From NCBI GenBank assembly GCA_937991645.1, contig CALKPL010000049.1:1-41219 (forward strand): 41,219 bases of DNA, read 5' to 3'. The position numbers and the translations under genes were made by a program. Below, piece by piece: positions 30,419 through 38,618 of this stretch (position 1 is the stretch's first letter; each line of letters begins with the position of its first letter). The DNA is from UMGS1783 sp900555065. Lineage in GTDB: Bacteria > Bacillota > Clostridia > Oscillospirales > UMGS1783. The notes below the pieces were generated by a model, which was given only the letters and a program-made list of their open reading frames with translations, did not search any database and was not told the DNA's origin.

Positions 30419-32704
30419 TCAGTTTCCGTTCCTGTAATAGTTGATCAGGCATCCCGCAAGGATGATCCTGCGTTCGTCGTCCGTCAGCCCCGCAAGGCGC
30501 AGCGTAAACGGTGTGAGCGCGCCGGAGGCGTCTACGGCGTAGGCCGGAATTTCGTCTCTGGCCTGCTCAACCGCGGCCCGGATCCCCGGCACAAACAGGT
30601 ACTGGCCGACTGTAAAGGGGATTTCGTCGCACAGGAAGGGCAGCATGCCCCAGTTGATGAGGTTTGAGCGGTAGCGCTTGGTCGCGTATTCCCTGGCGAC
30701 GTTCGCAAACGTGCCCAGGACTTTCTGACAGGAGGCCGCCTGCTCGCGCGCCGAACCGTCGCCGGGACGCACGGCGTAGACTACGCTGCCGACGCCGGTA
30801 TTCTCCAGCGTCAGGTTTCCGTCGATCGTCTTTGCCGCGGCAAGGGCCGCCAGCAGCGCCTCGTCCTGAATCTCAGCCCCGCTAAGGCGCGCCTGCTCGA
30901 GCGCCTGCACCGCCTTGGCTCTGCCGACATAGGCCGGGTCCTTGCGCGAAAGGGTGAACTCTGCAAGGCGCAGGGGATTGGAACGGTAACTCGAAGTCTC
31001 GCCCGACGGGATCAGTTCGTCGGTCGTCGTCACCGGGTCGGTAATGAGCGAAGCGACGAAGAGCAGCAGGTTTTCCGCAAGCGGCTGCATGGCGGGCCAG
31101 TCTGCGATATTGGGTCCGAACTGCAACTCCGCCTGCGGCTGCGGCCGGCCGCAGCCGTCGTACACCCGCGCGCTGTAGACGCTCTGGTCAAAGAAGTATT
31201 TCGGGTTTTCATAACGCACGTCAAGGTCGGTCGCCGGCGTGAGCACGCCGCCCCTTGCCGCCGTTGCCGCAATACTGCGCGCATCCATGAGCGCGACGGA
31301 GGCGATCTGGCCGTCGCCGGGCTTGGAACCCTCGCGGTTGGGGAAGTTGCGGGTGGTGTGGCGTATGCTCAGCGCGTTGTTGGCCGGCACGTCGCCCGCG
31401 CCGAAACAGGGGCCGCAGAAGGCGGTGCGGATGACCGCGCCCGCCGTCATGAGCCGGGCCATCACGCCGTTTCGAGTCAGTTCAAGATTGACCGGCTGGC
31501 TCGACGGGTATACGCTCAGTCCAAACGCGCCGCTGCCGACGCGCGCGCCGTCCAGGATATCGGCCGCGTCGCACAGGTTTTCAAACGTGCCGCCGGCGCA
31601 GCCCGCTATGACGCCCTGCTGGACGAGGAGCTTTCCGTCTTTGACCTTGTCGCGCAGGGTGAAGCGGACCTTGCCGCCGAGCTGGCGCGCGCCGTCCTCC
31701 TCCACTTTCGCGAGGATATCGCCAAGGTTGGCGTTGAGCGTTTCAATGGGATAGACATGGCTCGGGTGGAAGGGCATGGCGATCATGGGCCGGACCCTGG
31801 ACAGGTCGATGGTGACCAGCCCGTCGTAATAGGCGACGGGACCCGGCGCAAGCGGCGCGTAGTCCTGTTCGCGGCCGTGGACGGCGTAGTAGTCCCGGAT
31901 CGTATCATCGGTCCGCCAGATCGAGGAGAGGCAGGTCGTCTCGGTCGTCATCACGTCGATACCGATCCGGTAATCGGCCGACAGATGCGCCACGCCGTCG
32001 CCCACAAACTCCAGCACCTTGTTCTTTACATACCCGCTCTCAAACACTGCGCCGATCAGGGCCAGCGCCACGTCCTGCGGACCGACGCCGGGCTGCGGGC
32101 TGCCTGTCAAATGCACGCAGACGACCTGCGGCATGTCAATATCATACGTGCGGCGCAGCAGCTGCTTGACGAGCTCCGGGCCGCCCTCGCCGATCGCCAT
32201 GGTGCCAAGCGCGCCGTAGCGGGTGTGGCTGTCCGAGCCCAGGATCATCTTCCCGCAGCCGCTCATGCGCTCGCGCATGTACTGGTGGATTACGGCCTGG
32301 TGCGGCGGTACGAAGATACCGCCGTATTTGCGCGCGGCCGAAAGGCCGAACATATGGTCGTCCTCATTGATGGTGCCGCCCACTGCGCACAGGGAATTGT
32401 GGCAGTTGGTGAGCACGTAGGGGATGGGGAATTCGGTAAGTCCGCTCGCGCGCGCGGTCTGGATGATGCCGACATAGGTAATGTCGTGCGAAGCGAGCGC
32501 GTCGAACCGGATACGCAGCTTGTCCATACCGGCGGCGGTATTGTGCTCTGAAAGGATGCGGTAGGCCATTGTCGCCCGCCGCGCGGCGTCCTTGTCGGGC
32601 GCGGCGCCGGTCTTTTTCCGCACGATCGAAGCCGCGTCCGCACCGTCGGGAATCCACTCGTTCCCGCCCAGCAGGTACGCGCCTGTATTATGTACTGTAA
32701 CCAT
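30419..32704 (-). CDS. Aconitase-superfamily hydratase
   Basis: 761 aa. It has the aconitase architecture: three Fe-S domains (GSDSHTRYGALGTMAIGEGG, with D-S-H-T), a middle segment with VIAGCAGGTFEN, and a later FCGPCFGAGDVP bearing two Cys. A swivel domain follows, with YRSNLINWGMLPF at the substrate-phosphate-binding position. The three Fe-S ligands are therefore present, but the usual GSCTN is replaced by GCAGG, which sets it apart from AcnA/AcnB/LeuC. It resembles the YbhJ-like 'hydratase' branch; the substrate is unknown. GAGGAG is spaced 7 from the start at 32704. Confidence 0.85.
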   Translation of the reverse strand: MVTVHNTGAYLLGGNEWIPDGADAASIVRKKTGAAPDKDAARRATMAYRILSEHNTAAGMDKLRIRFDALASHDITYVGIIQTARASGLTEFPIPYVLTNCHNSLCAVGGTINEDDHMFGLSAARKYGGIFVPPHQAVIHQYMRERMSGCGKMILGSDSHTRYGALGTMAIGEGGPELVKQLLRRTYDIDMPQVVCVHLTGSPQPGVGPQDVALALIGAVFESGYVKNKVLEFVGDGVAHLSADYRIGIDVMTTETTCLSSIWRTDDTIRDYYAVHGREQDYAPLAPGPVAYYDGLVTIDLSRVRPMIAMPFHPSHVYPIETLNANLGDILAKVEEDGARQLGGKVRFTLRDKVKDGKLLVQQGVIAGCAGGTFENLCDAADILDGARVGSGAFGLSVYPSSQPVNLELTRNGVMARLMTAGAVIRTAFCGPCFGAGDVPANNALSIRHTTRNFPNREGSKPGDGQIASVALMDARSIAATAARGGVLTPATDLDVRYENPKYFFDQSVYSARVYDGCGRPQPQAELQFGPNIADWPAMQPLAENLLLFVASLITDPVTTTDELIPSGETSSYRSNPLRLAEFTLSRKDPAYVGRAKAVQALEQARLSGAEIQDEALLAALAAAKTIDGNLTLENTGVGSVVYAVRPGDGSAREQAASCQKVLGTFANVAREYATKRYRSNLINWGMLPFLCDEIPFTVGQYLFVPGIRAAVEQARDEIPAYAVDASGALTPFTLRLAGLTDDERRIILAGCLINYYRNGN

Positions 32705-32734
32705 ATAAACAGCTCCTCTTTTTTACTGCCTTTT

Positions 32735-32763
32735 AGTTTACCACAGCCGGCGGTCCTTGTAAA
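32735..32763 (-). promoter_or_regulatory. Promoter of the hydratase gene
   Basis: On the minus strand TTTACA (32763-32758) and TAAACT (32740-32735), 17-bp spacing. The -35 overlaps the foot of the upstream terminator hairpin. Confidence 0.65.
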
Positions 32764-32798
32764 GCGGCGGCGGCCGATTTTATCAGCCGCCGCCGCTT
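32762..32798 (-). terminator. Hairpin terminating the peptide/permease module 3
   Basis: A 13-bp perfect stem AAGCGGCGGCGGC / GCCGCCGCCGCTT with an 11-base loop. On the minus strand only a short T-run follows. Confidence 0.65.
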
Positions 32799-32864
32799 GC
32801 CGCAAGGGACTCGTTTTCCCGCCTTCGCGCGCGCACGGCGCGCGGAATGACGCGGATTTGTATT

Positions 32865-35426
32865 CTATGGCTGCCCGGACTCCGTCATCAGCTGTCTGGG
32901 CCTGGCCCTTCTCATGGACAATGCGATGACGGCGGACGTGATTGCGTAGACGGCCAGTACCGCGCCCGCGCCCGTCAGAATGGAAAGGGCTATCGTCGTG
33001 CCGTCAAAGGCGCGCACGCCCTGTGCGACGTATACGCCCGCTGCCGCGCCGAACAGCGCGGGCAGAAGCATGCTCAGCGCGTTGCCCGCAACAGTCAGTC
33101 CCGCGGCTTTTCCCCACGGCATGCCGCAGACATAGTACACGCCGAAGGTGCGCCGGTTCGCCGCGAATAGTATGATCCCGTATCCGCCTACGCCCAGCGT
33201 CAGCAGCACGGCCGCCACCGAGGCGTGCATGAAATAGATGCTGCCGCCCCCGGACTTGTAGTTCTGCATATACGTATCGGTCAGCCGCCGTGCGCTCTGC
33301 ACGCCGCCAAGCCCGGTTAACGCAGCGTTTATGTCCGCCGCAGTAATGTCCGCTTCCGCCTGCGGGAACAGGTAGTAACAGGGCGTGGACGTCGCATCAA
33401 AATGGCTTTTCCCGTTGTGCAGAATATCGGGGATATACCCCGGCGTGTGCAGGCCGGATCCGGATTGCTCGCTTCTGTCGCGCAGCGGCTCGAGCACGTT
33501 CGTAATGTCCCCATAGCCAGAGCTGAAATAATCATTGGCCTGGCTGTAGCCCATGATGTTGTATGCGTTTTCAGCGATCACGCCGACCACCTCGAACGTC
33601 CGCTTGTGCCAGTCCGCAATAGACGTCCCCACCGGCAGGCCCTGCTCGTCCACGCCGAGGTCCGCCGTACCCAGGTTTAGGCAAACCTCGTATTCAAACT
33701 GTGAACCGAGCGGCAATATCTCCTCCATATACGGCGGTATGATACAGGGGATCACGCCCTGTTCGTCCGTCTTGTCATACTCGGCCAGCGGCGCCCAGCT
33801 CCCTTTGCTGAGCAGGATGGGTTCAGCCTCGGCAAAGCCGCGGTCGACCTGGCATACATACAGGAACTGCTCGCTGTTCTCGTCCACAGCATCCTTCTGC
33901 GTCAGCATCCGAAAGCGCAAACGCCCGACCGGTACGCCGAGCTGCGCAAGCCTTGCCTCCAATTCCTGATTCAGAGGATGCTCAAGCGGGTTTATCTGCC
34001 GCTCAAAAGCATCGGTATTGATCGTGGAGACCGTACTGTTATTGAGATGAACGCTATACATATCGTTCGGGAACACCCGGTTGATATAACGCTCCATTTT
34101 GCCAGCGTCGTACACATAGGTCATGGCGTAGGCGAGGGTAAAGGCCGTCGCCAATGAAAGAAAAACGATCGATACGGTACGCCAGATATTTTTGCGGTAG
34201 AGAAAGGAGAGCAGGTACAGGCCCTTGCCCGCGCCCGGTTCGTCCTTTGTCTGCGCGGCCCTGTCGCGGTCCGGGCCAGTATCCGCGCGCCCGGCCCGGA
34301 CAGAGCGCCCGGCGAGAGCGCGCACCTGGCCAAGGCTCGCCAGCGCGGCAAAACAGTACAGCGCTGCGAACAGCAGGATAAAATCGACCGCGCGAAAGGG
34401 CATGTACCTCAATATCAGCCCGGAGTGCTTGATAAAGGGCAATGCGCCCGCACAGCTGATGGCAAAAGCGGCGAGGGTGTACACGGCAAGCTCGGCGAGC
34501 AGGATGGCGGCGATCTTTCCGCCCGTCGCGCCCAGCATTTTATAGGTAAGATACTGCCGGCGGTTCTCCCGCAGGAAAAAGGCGTACAGCGAGACGATAT
34601 TGATCAGACCCGCAAGCACGGCCGCGGCGTAGAGCAACGCCCGGCTGATCTGGTTGATGCGCGAAACCTCCATAAATTGCGTCATATCGGTAAATTTCGA
34701 GATTCCAACCTGCTCTGAAAGACTGGCCTCCACCTGTTCCCTTACCCCTGAAATATCCTCCATAAAAGAGATATGGCAATAATCCGGCTCCAGCCCCAGT
34801 TCGGCAAAAACATCCATAGGGATAATCAGGGCGCGAAGAGGCCGTTGGCGCAGCTGCGCATCTAGTTCTTCCAGCTCTGCGCCCGCCACATGCTCGCTGC
34901 CCTGCGGCAGGCGGCGCATGTCATAGGCGTAAGGCGCATAGCCGGCATCCGCCGGCATCAGACCCACCACTTCAAACGCCCGGCCCGCCACACGGACGCT
35001 GTCCCCGACCGCAAGCGTTTGACCGTCGATTAGGTCGGGCTGGGCGACGGCCACCATTTGCCCCATCATGGTACGGTCGATAAACGCGCCGCTCTCCATC
35101 GCCTCTACCCCTTCAACGTCCCAGTATATGCCGATAATGTCGTAGTTGGGATTTTTATAGCTGAGCACGGCCGCATAGTGGATCTCCGGCAGTTCGCCGC
35201 CGACCACGGCGTCGTAAAAGAACTGCGCATCCTGGGGCGCACGCATCGGCGCCTCCACGATGTTCTCCTCACCGGAAATATAGCGCTGTATTTTCAGCTC
35301 CTGCGAGCTGGACACAAAATAGACGACCATTGCAAATCCGCCGACGATCAGCCCGATCAACAGCAGCAGCGAGACCACGGGACGCCGCAGCATGTTGCGC
35401 AGGTCGCGCAGTATTAATCTTAACAT
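32865..35426 (-). CDS. FtsX-like ABC permease, two-domain (module 3)
   Basis: 853 aa with the same plan as permeases 1 and 2: N-terminal helix (~15-38), outside domain, three helices (~265-375), a middle helix before MTYVYDAGKMERYINRVFPND, a second outside domain and three C-terminal helices. The late block reads GVGGYGIILFAANRRTFGVYYVCGMPWGKAA, clearly homologous to the GVGGYNTLMLERQKRT block of the other two but well diverged. ATG 35426 is preferred because GAGG is correctly spaced; a GTG 12 bases earlier overlaps that RBS. No ATPase gene is nearby. It follows a small secreted Cys-rich peptide gene by 75 bases, repeating the module seen at 14-17 kb. Confidence 0.87.
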   Translation of the reverse strand: MLRLILRDLRNMLRRPVVSLLLLIGLIVGGFAMVVYFVSSSQELKIQRYISGEENIVEAPMRAPQDAQFFYDAVVGGELPEIHYAAVLSYKNPNYDIIGIYWDVEGVEAMESGAFIDRTMMGQMVAVAQPDLIDGQTLAVGDSVRVAGRAFEVVGLMPADAGYAPYAYDMRRLPQGSEHVAGAELEELDAQLRQRPLRALIIPMDVFAELGLEPDYCHISFMEDISGVREQVEASLSEQVGISKFTDMTQFMEVSRINQISRALLYAAAVLAGLINIVSLYAFFLRENRRQYLTYKMLGATGGKIAAILLAELAVYTLAAFAISCAGALPFIKHSGLILRYMPFRAVDFILLFAALYCFAALASLGQVRALAGRSVRAGRADTGPDRDRAAQTKDEPGAGKGLYLLSFLYRKNIWRTVSIVFLSLATAFTLAYAMTYVYDAGKMERYINRVFPNDMYSVHLNNSTVSTINTDAFERQINPLEHPLNQELEARLAQLGVPVGRLRFRMLTQKDAVDENSEQFLYVCQVDRGFAEAEPILLSKGSWAPLAEYDKTDEQGVIPCIIPPYMEEILPLGSQFEYEVCLNLGTADLGVDEQGLPVGTSIADWHKRTFEVVGVIAENAYNIMGYSQANDYFSSGYGDITNVLEPLRDRSEQSGSGLHTPGYIPDILHNGKSHFDATSTPCYYLFPQAEADITAADINAALTGLGGVQSARRLTDTYMQNYKSGGGSIYFMHASVAAVLLTLGVGGYGIILFAANRRTFGVYYVCGMPWGKAAGLTVAGNALSMLLPALFGAAAGVYVAQGVRAFDGTTIALSILTGAGAVLAVYAITSAVIALSMRRARPRQLMTESGQP

Positions 35427-35455
35427 GACAAACCTCACATATGTTTTATATGGAT

Positions 35456-35467
35456 GGGGCGAAGGCG
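35456..35467. repeat. 12-bp inverted repeat flanking the peptide gene, downstream arm
   Basis: GGGGCGAAGGCG on the plus strand, the exact reverse complement of 35910-35921. In the minus-strand mRNA this arm lies in the spacer between peptide and permease genes. Confidence 0.9.
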
Positions 35468-35501
35468 CTTATCATGTCAGTATATCAAATGCGGGCGGAG
35501 C

Positions 35502-35891
35502 CTATCTGTGGTAGTTCGATTTGTAATTTCCCCATATCGTGTTACAGCCGTCGCATTTGCCGTAACAGGCGTGCACCGCCGAGCTTGCCACATAGCCGTA
35601 GTTTGGATTGCTGAGTCTGGCAAGCGCTTCAAAGTCACCCCAGTCTTCGGCTGTCTGGACCGCCGTACTTGAGGGATTTGTAATGGGATATGTGTTGCAT
35701 CTTACGATTACATAGGTCGAGACCTTTTTGGAGTGACAGGCTTTGCTGGATGCCTCGCCCTCGGCATAATGGGAAGCTGCGGATGTCCCGTGATCGTACC
35801 TGGCGGCCGCCGCGCCAACGGTGGACGCCACCGCGAGCAGAATGACGGCCGCGAGCAGAATCGCCGCAAATTTCATGGTGCGTTTTTTCAT
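35502..35891 (-). CDS. Small secreted Cys-rich peptide (module 3)
   Basis: 129 aa. A strong signal peptide (MKKRTMKFAAILLAAVILL then AVASTVGAAA) is followed by a mature part of about 100 residues with five Cys, two in a GKCDGC pair, rich in Ser/Tyr/Asn/His, ending YKSNYHR. GGAGGACAAC precedes the ATG, and a good promoter lies 55 bases upstream. No family recognised; the N-terminal mature pattern (Y-x-H-G...S-H-Y...H-S-K-K-V) is faintly like lactococcin 972-type bacteriocins, but too weak to assign. The signal peptide and the neighbouring FtsX permease suggest an exported bioactive peptide or surface ligand. Confidence 0.8.
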   Translation of the reverse strand: MKKRTMKFAAILLAAVILLAVASTVGAAAARYDHGTSAASHYAEGEASSKACHSKKVSTYVIVRCNTYPITNPSSTAVQTAEDWGDFEALARLSNPNYGYVASSAVHACYGKCDGCNTIWGNYKSNYHR

Positions 35892-35909
35892 GTTGTCCTC
35901 CTTTTCTTA

Positions 35910-35921
35910 CGCCTTCGCCCC
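35910..35921. repeat. 12-bp inverted repeat flanking the peptide gene, leader arm
   Basis: CGCCTTCGCCCC on the plus strand. In the mRNA this is GGGGCGAAGGCG, 8 bases upstream of the AAGGAGG RBS. It can pair with the arm at 35456-35467 beyond the stop codon. Confidence 0.9.
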
Positions 35922-35945
35922 AATACCTCTTGTATTATGTGTTCC

Positions 35946-35974
35946 ATTTTATGATATTTTAATATGAAAGTCAA
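35946..35974 (-). promoter_or_regulatory. Promoter of the peptide/permease module 3
   Basis: On the minus strand TTGACT (35974-35969) and TAAAAT (35951-35946), 17-bp spacing. Confidence 0.78.
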
Positions 35975-36496
35975 TCTTTTATGTTAAATATGCCTATTTA
36001 TTTGTACTGTTACATGGCATGCTTTTTTTACCTCAAAACACAATGAATCGTATAAATTGGAACGCATTATACAATATGTATTATAATGTGCAAAAGAAAA
36101 GGGCGCGTCCTAAAAGCCAACCACCGATAAGGAAGTATTGAAAACAAACTAACTTAACGGCTGACAAACAGGTTGCAACAGAAAGCGGGCAAGAGGTCAA
36201 AGACTTCTTGCTCGCTTTTCCTATACTACTGCGTGGAACGATAGAACAGCATTTTTGTAATTCTGAGGGATATTGTATTACCTGCTCCACTTTGGCACTC
36301 TGTAAACCGCATAAATATAGGCTTTTTGCCCGTCTAAATATCCATGCTGACAGGAAAAATAAATACCATGTTTAAGGGCGCAAGCGGTTTATCCGGTTGC
36401 GCCTTCTTGGTTGCCTAATAGCAAAGGCGGGAAAAGCCGTCAAGGACGCGAAGCGCGAAGTTTATCCTTGACGGCTTTTTCTGGCTTTGCTACTTG
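35975..36496. other. Boundary region between chromosome and mobile element
   Basis: About 520 bases with no supported gene, where base composition changes to AT-rich. Terminator-like hairpins lie at 36183-36218 (AAGCG-GCAAGA-GTC / GAC-TCTTGC-CGCTT), 36377-36404 (GGCGCAA / TTGCGCC) and 36431-36481 (GAAAAGCCGTCAAGGA / TCCTTGACGGCTTTTTC). No attachment site could be fixed by eye. Confidence 0.5.
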
Positions 36497-36706
36497 TCAT
36501 CTGTCAAAACGGAACTTGGGTAAGGCTTCCATTAAGTATGCTTTGAGGTAGTCTTGAATATCATCGTTGATGCTCCCTTGAAAGTAGGACAAATATTTGA
36601 TGTAGCCGGTGTAGTGCTGGATAACTGTGCTTACTGCTTCCGGCTCTCCGGCTGCTGCTCTTATAATAATTTCATAGGGCAGCAATTTGTATTTCCTATT
36701 CCTCAA
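36497..36706 (-). CDS. Helix-turn-helix protein of conjugative transposons (Tn916 Orf8-like)
   Basis: 69 aa. KLLPYEIIIRAAAGEPEAVSTVIQHYTGYI is the hallmark of the small HTH_16-type proteins of Tn916/Tn1549-like elements. The start is TTG at 36706, with GGAGG nine bases upstream inside the preceding sigma-like gene, which it overlaps by 11 bases. It probably works with that sigma-like protein in controlling element genes. Confidence 0.8.
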   Translation of the reverse strand: MRNRKYKLLPYEIIIRAAAGEPEAVSTVIQHYTGYIKYLSYFQGSINDDIQDYLKAYLMEALPKFRFDR

Positions 36707-37136
36707 TCTCGAACGCCTCCATTTCTTTTCGCATTAAGTGTAATGCTTTTTTCCGTCTGCGGAAAATTGTGCTTCGGTTAATACCACATATCTTGCCAAT
36801 TTCTGCGTCGCTGTAGCCGAGGTAGTACCGCAAAAATAGGACTTCCCGCCGCTTTTCCGGTAAGTTCATAAGCGCGGCTGCTAACTGCTCACTTTCCACA
36901 ACAACTGTTTTCCCGCGAACAGTAAAAGTGGTAGTCACATCGTATTTCACGAAATACTCGTCTGTTGTAGTAACAGGCTCAAAATCAAACTCACGAAGAT
37001 AGTCAAGGGACACTTCAAACTGCTGCTTTTTCCGTATTTTCTTGTAAGCGCCCAACGCCGCATGATAAAGCACAATCTTACAAAAGGCATTGAAAGTACG
37101 CTCGATATGCTCCCGGTACTGCTCACTATTTCTCAT
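36696..37136 (-). CDS. Sigma-70-like regulator of the mobile element
   Basis: 146 aa. A C-terminal sigma region 4 HTH is plain (PEKRREVLFLRYYLGYSDAEIGKICGINRSTIFRRRKKAL, about residues 95-132). The N-terminal part resembles the region-2-like domain of Tn916 Orf7-type sigma factors (FNAFCKIVLYHAAL-AYKKIRKKQ). It likely directs or regulates transcription of transfer genes. The ATG at 37136 has AAGGGGGTGAAA upstream. It is translationally coupled to the HTH gene that follows. Confidence 0.85.
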   Translation of the reverse strand: MRNSEQYREHIERTFNAFCKIVLYHAALGAYKKIRKKQQFEVSLDYLREFDFEPVTTTDEYFVKYDVTTTFTVRGKTVVVESEQLAAALMNLPEKRREVLFLRYYLGYSDAEIGKICGINRSTIFRRRKKALHLMRKEMEAFEIEE

Positions 37137-37178
37137 ACTTTTCACCCCCTTTCTTCTCAAGCAGGGGTCAAAACAGCA

Positions 37179-37211
37179 AACGCCCATGCAGCATAAAACC
37201 GCATGGGCGTT
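37179..37211 (-). terminator. Hairpin upstream of the sigma-like gene
   Basis: An 11-bp perfect stem AACGCCCATGC / GCATGGGCGTT with loop AGCATAAAACC. On the minus strand TTGCTGTTTT follows. It probably separates the KTR/AraC transcript from the sigma gene. Confidence 0.7.
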
Positions 37212-37356
37212 GGAAGTAGGAATTATAAAAGGTAATTATATGACTTGTGTATTCATCTTCATGGGTGCAAAATCCCGTATAAGTGCAAAGGCTTTTTTTG
37301 ACCATAGGTTATGAGAAATAAGAATCAACATAATAGATACCTCCAAACAAAATAAC

Positions 37357-37397
37357 AGAGCCGATAACCGCATTTTTATCTGCGTGTTATCGGCTCT
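37357..37397 (-). terminator. Terminator overlapping the end of the KTR gene
   Basis: A 12-bp perfect stem AGAGCCGATAAC / GTTATCGGCTCT with a 17-base loop. On the minus strand TGTTATTTTGTTT follows. One arm contains the last codons and stop of the KTR gene. Confidence 0.75.
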
Positions 37398-37623
37398 GCG
37401 TCTGTGCGTCCGGCTCTTGGATAACGGATATTCTCATGTGCTTTACGCTAATTAGCGTTTCCTGTTTACACTTCGGACAGAACAACGGGAAGTGTTCAAG
37501 TACCGTGTCTTCCCGCAACCTTATCCGCGTCTTGCTCTTGCAAATAGGGCATAATAGCCAATGTTTTCCTTTATTATTTTGACGTTGATCTTCGTCCATA
37601 GATAAATCAATCTTTTTATTCAA
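37387..37623 (-). CDS. Cysteine-rich KTR domain protein
   Basis: 78 aa from a TTG at 37623 (AGGTG eight bases upstream), or 70 aa from the ATG at 37599, which has a poor RBS; the choice is uncertain. The core CPICKSKTRI...FPLFCPKCKQET has two CxxC pairs that should bind one zinc ion, followed by SVKHMRISVIQEPDAQTQSR, the typical end of this family. These small proteins are regular passengers of Tn1549-like elements; their function is unknown. It lies just behind the AraC-like gene, in the same operon. Confidence 0.75.
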   Translation of the reverse strand: MNKKIDLSMDEDQRQNNKGKHWLLCPICKSKTRIRLREDTVLEHFPLFCPKCKQETLISVKHMRISVIQEPDAQTQSR

Positions 37624-37628
37624 AACGG

Positions 37629-38483
37629 TTACACCTGCTTTTTCTTTACAGGTATCCAAACCTCATAAACAGTATTTTGCGGGTCGGGATTAAAGTAAAC
37701 TTCAACATCCGGTCCATAGGTAAACTCATAACCGGAAGTTGGAAGCCACTCTGTTACAATGCGTTTTTCTAATTCTTGAATGGATTTTCCTGTTCCCGCG
37801 CCCGGAAAAATTGCCCACATACAGCTTGGAATGGTGTACTCTTCCAACGAATTGTCAATTTCAGCAGAAGAGGAAACCGCTATATAATATCTCCATTCTT
37901 CATCATCGCTGCAAGCACTTACACCTAAAACTCCCTGCGGCTCGCGATTCATCAGCGAGATGATTTTTTTAATGGTGCCGTCTAAAACTGCACCTTGCCA
38001 CATTTGCGGCACTTCTGAAAAGTTCTGTTCGATTTCTCTGCTTAACGGGAATGACTTTCCAATAATACGAAACGCCTCTTTGGTTTCAATCCGATAATTC
38101 ATTTCTTCCACTCCTTTGACGGTGATTTTGATGGTAATGGGTGGAAATGATTTGATTACGATACCCTCGCTCTTTACTGACGAAGGATTTACGCCATGAA
38201 CAGATTGAAACGCCCTGTTAAACGCAGTAGGCGAAGCATACCCATATTTTGCAGCTACATCAATGATTTTTGCGTCGCTGCCTTGCAGGTCAACAGCCGC
38301 AAGCGACATCTTCCTTTTACGGATATACTCGGACAAGGGCATACCGGCTATATACGTAAACATTCTTTGAAAATGATACGCAGAGCAACAAGCAATTTGT
38401 CCGAGTTTTTCATACTCGATTTCGCCTGTTAGATTTTCTTCTATATAGCGAATTGCCTCGTTAAGTCGTTCAATCCAATCCAT
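37629..38483 (-). CDS. AraC-family regulator with GyrI-like effector domain
   Basis: 284 aa. The N-terminal ~100 residues are an AraC DNA-binding domain with two HTH motifs (IEYEKLGQIACCSAYHFQRMFTY and IDVAAKYGYASPTAFNRAFQ, then GVNPSS). From about residue 128 on there is a GyrI-like/SOUL-type small-molecule-binding domain (MNYRIETKEAFRIIGKSFPLS ... VEVYFNPDPQNTVYEVWIPVKK). Such regulators respond to lipophilic or toxic compounds. ATG 38483 is preferred, with GAGGGGG spaced by 7; the ATG at 38489 is too close. No efflux gene lies next to it within the window. Confidence 0.9.
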   Translation of the reverse strand: MDWIERLNEAIRYIEENLTGEIEYEKLGQIACCSAYHFQRMFTYIAGMPLSEYIRKRKMSLAAVDLQGSDAKIIDVAAKYGYASPTAFNRAFQSVHGVNPSSVKSEGIVIKSFPPITIKITVKGVEEMNYRIETKEAFRIIGKSFPLSREIEQNFSEVPQMWQGAVLDGTIKKIISLMNREPQGVLGVSACSDDEEWRYYIAVSSSAEIDNSLEEYTIPSCMWAIFPGAGTGKSIQELEKRIVTEWLPTSGYEFTYGPDVEVYFNPDPQNTVYEVWIPVKKKQV

Positions 38484-38533
38484 ATTCATTCCCCCTCTAC
38501 CTATTCCATTTTATCAACCTACAAAGGACAAGT

Positions 38534-38562
38534 CCTCTCTTTTCCTGCACAAAAAAGAGAGG
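38534..38562 (-). terminator. Hairpin between the OLD nuclease and the AraC-like gene
   Basis: A 10-bp perfect stem CCTCTCTTTT / AAAAGAGAGG. No T-run follows on the minus strand, so terminator strength is unclear. Confidence 0.45.
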
Positions 38563-38618
38563 CAAAAGATATTACATTCAGTAATCATCATCTGTTAATT
38601 ACAGGGGTGATCTTTATC

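Noticed and set aside
31358..32551. 397-codon plus-strand frame opposite the hydratase
   Set aside because: Antisense shadow; the minus-strand aconitase-like protein has clear motifs throughout.
36081..36290. 69-codon minus-strand frame at the element boundary
   Set aside because: It runs through a terminator-like hairpin, has no RBS and no homologous pattern.
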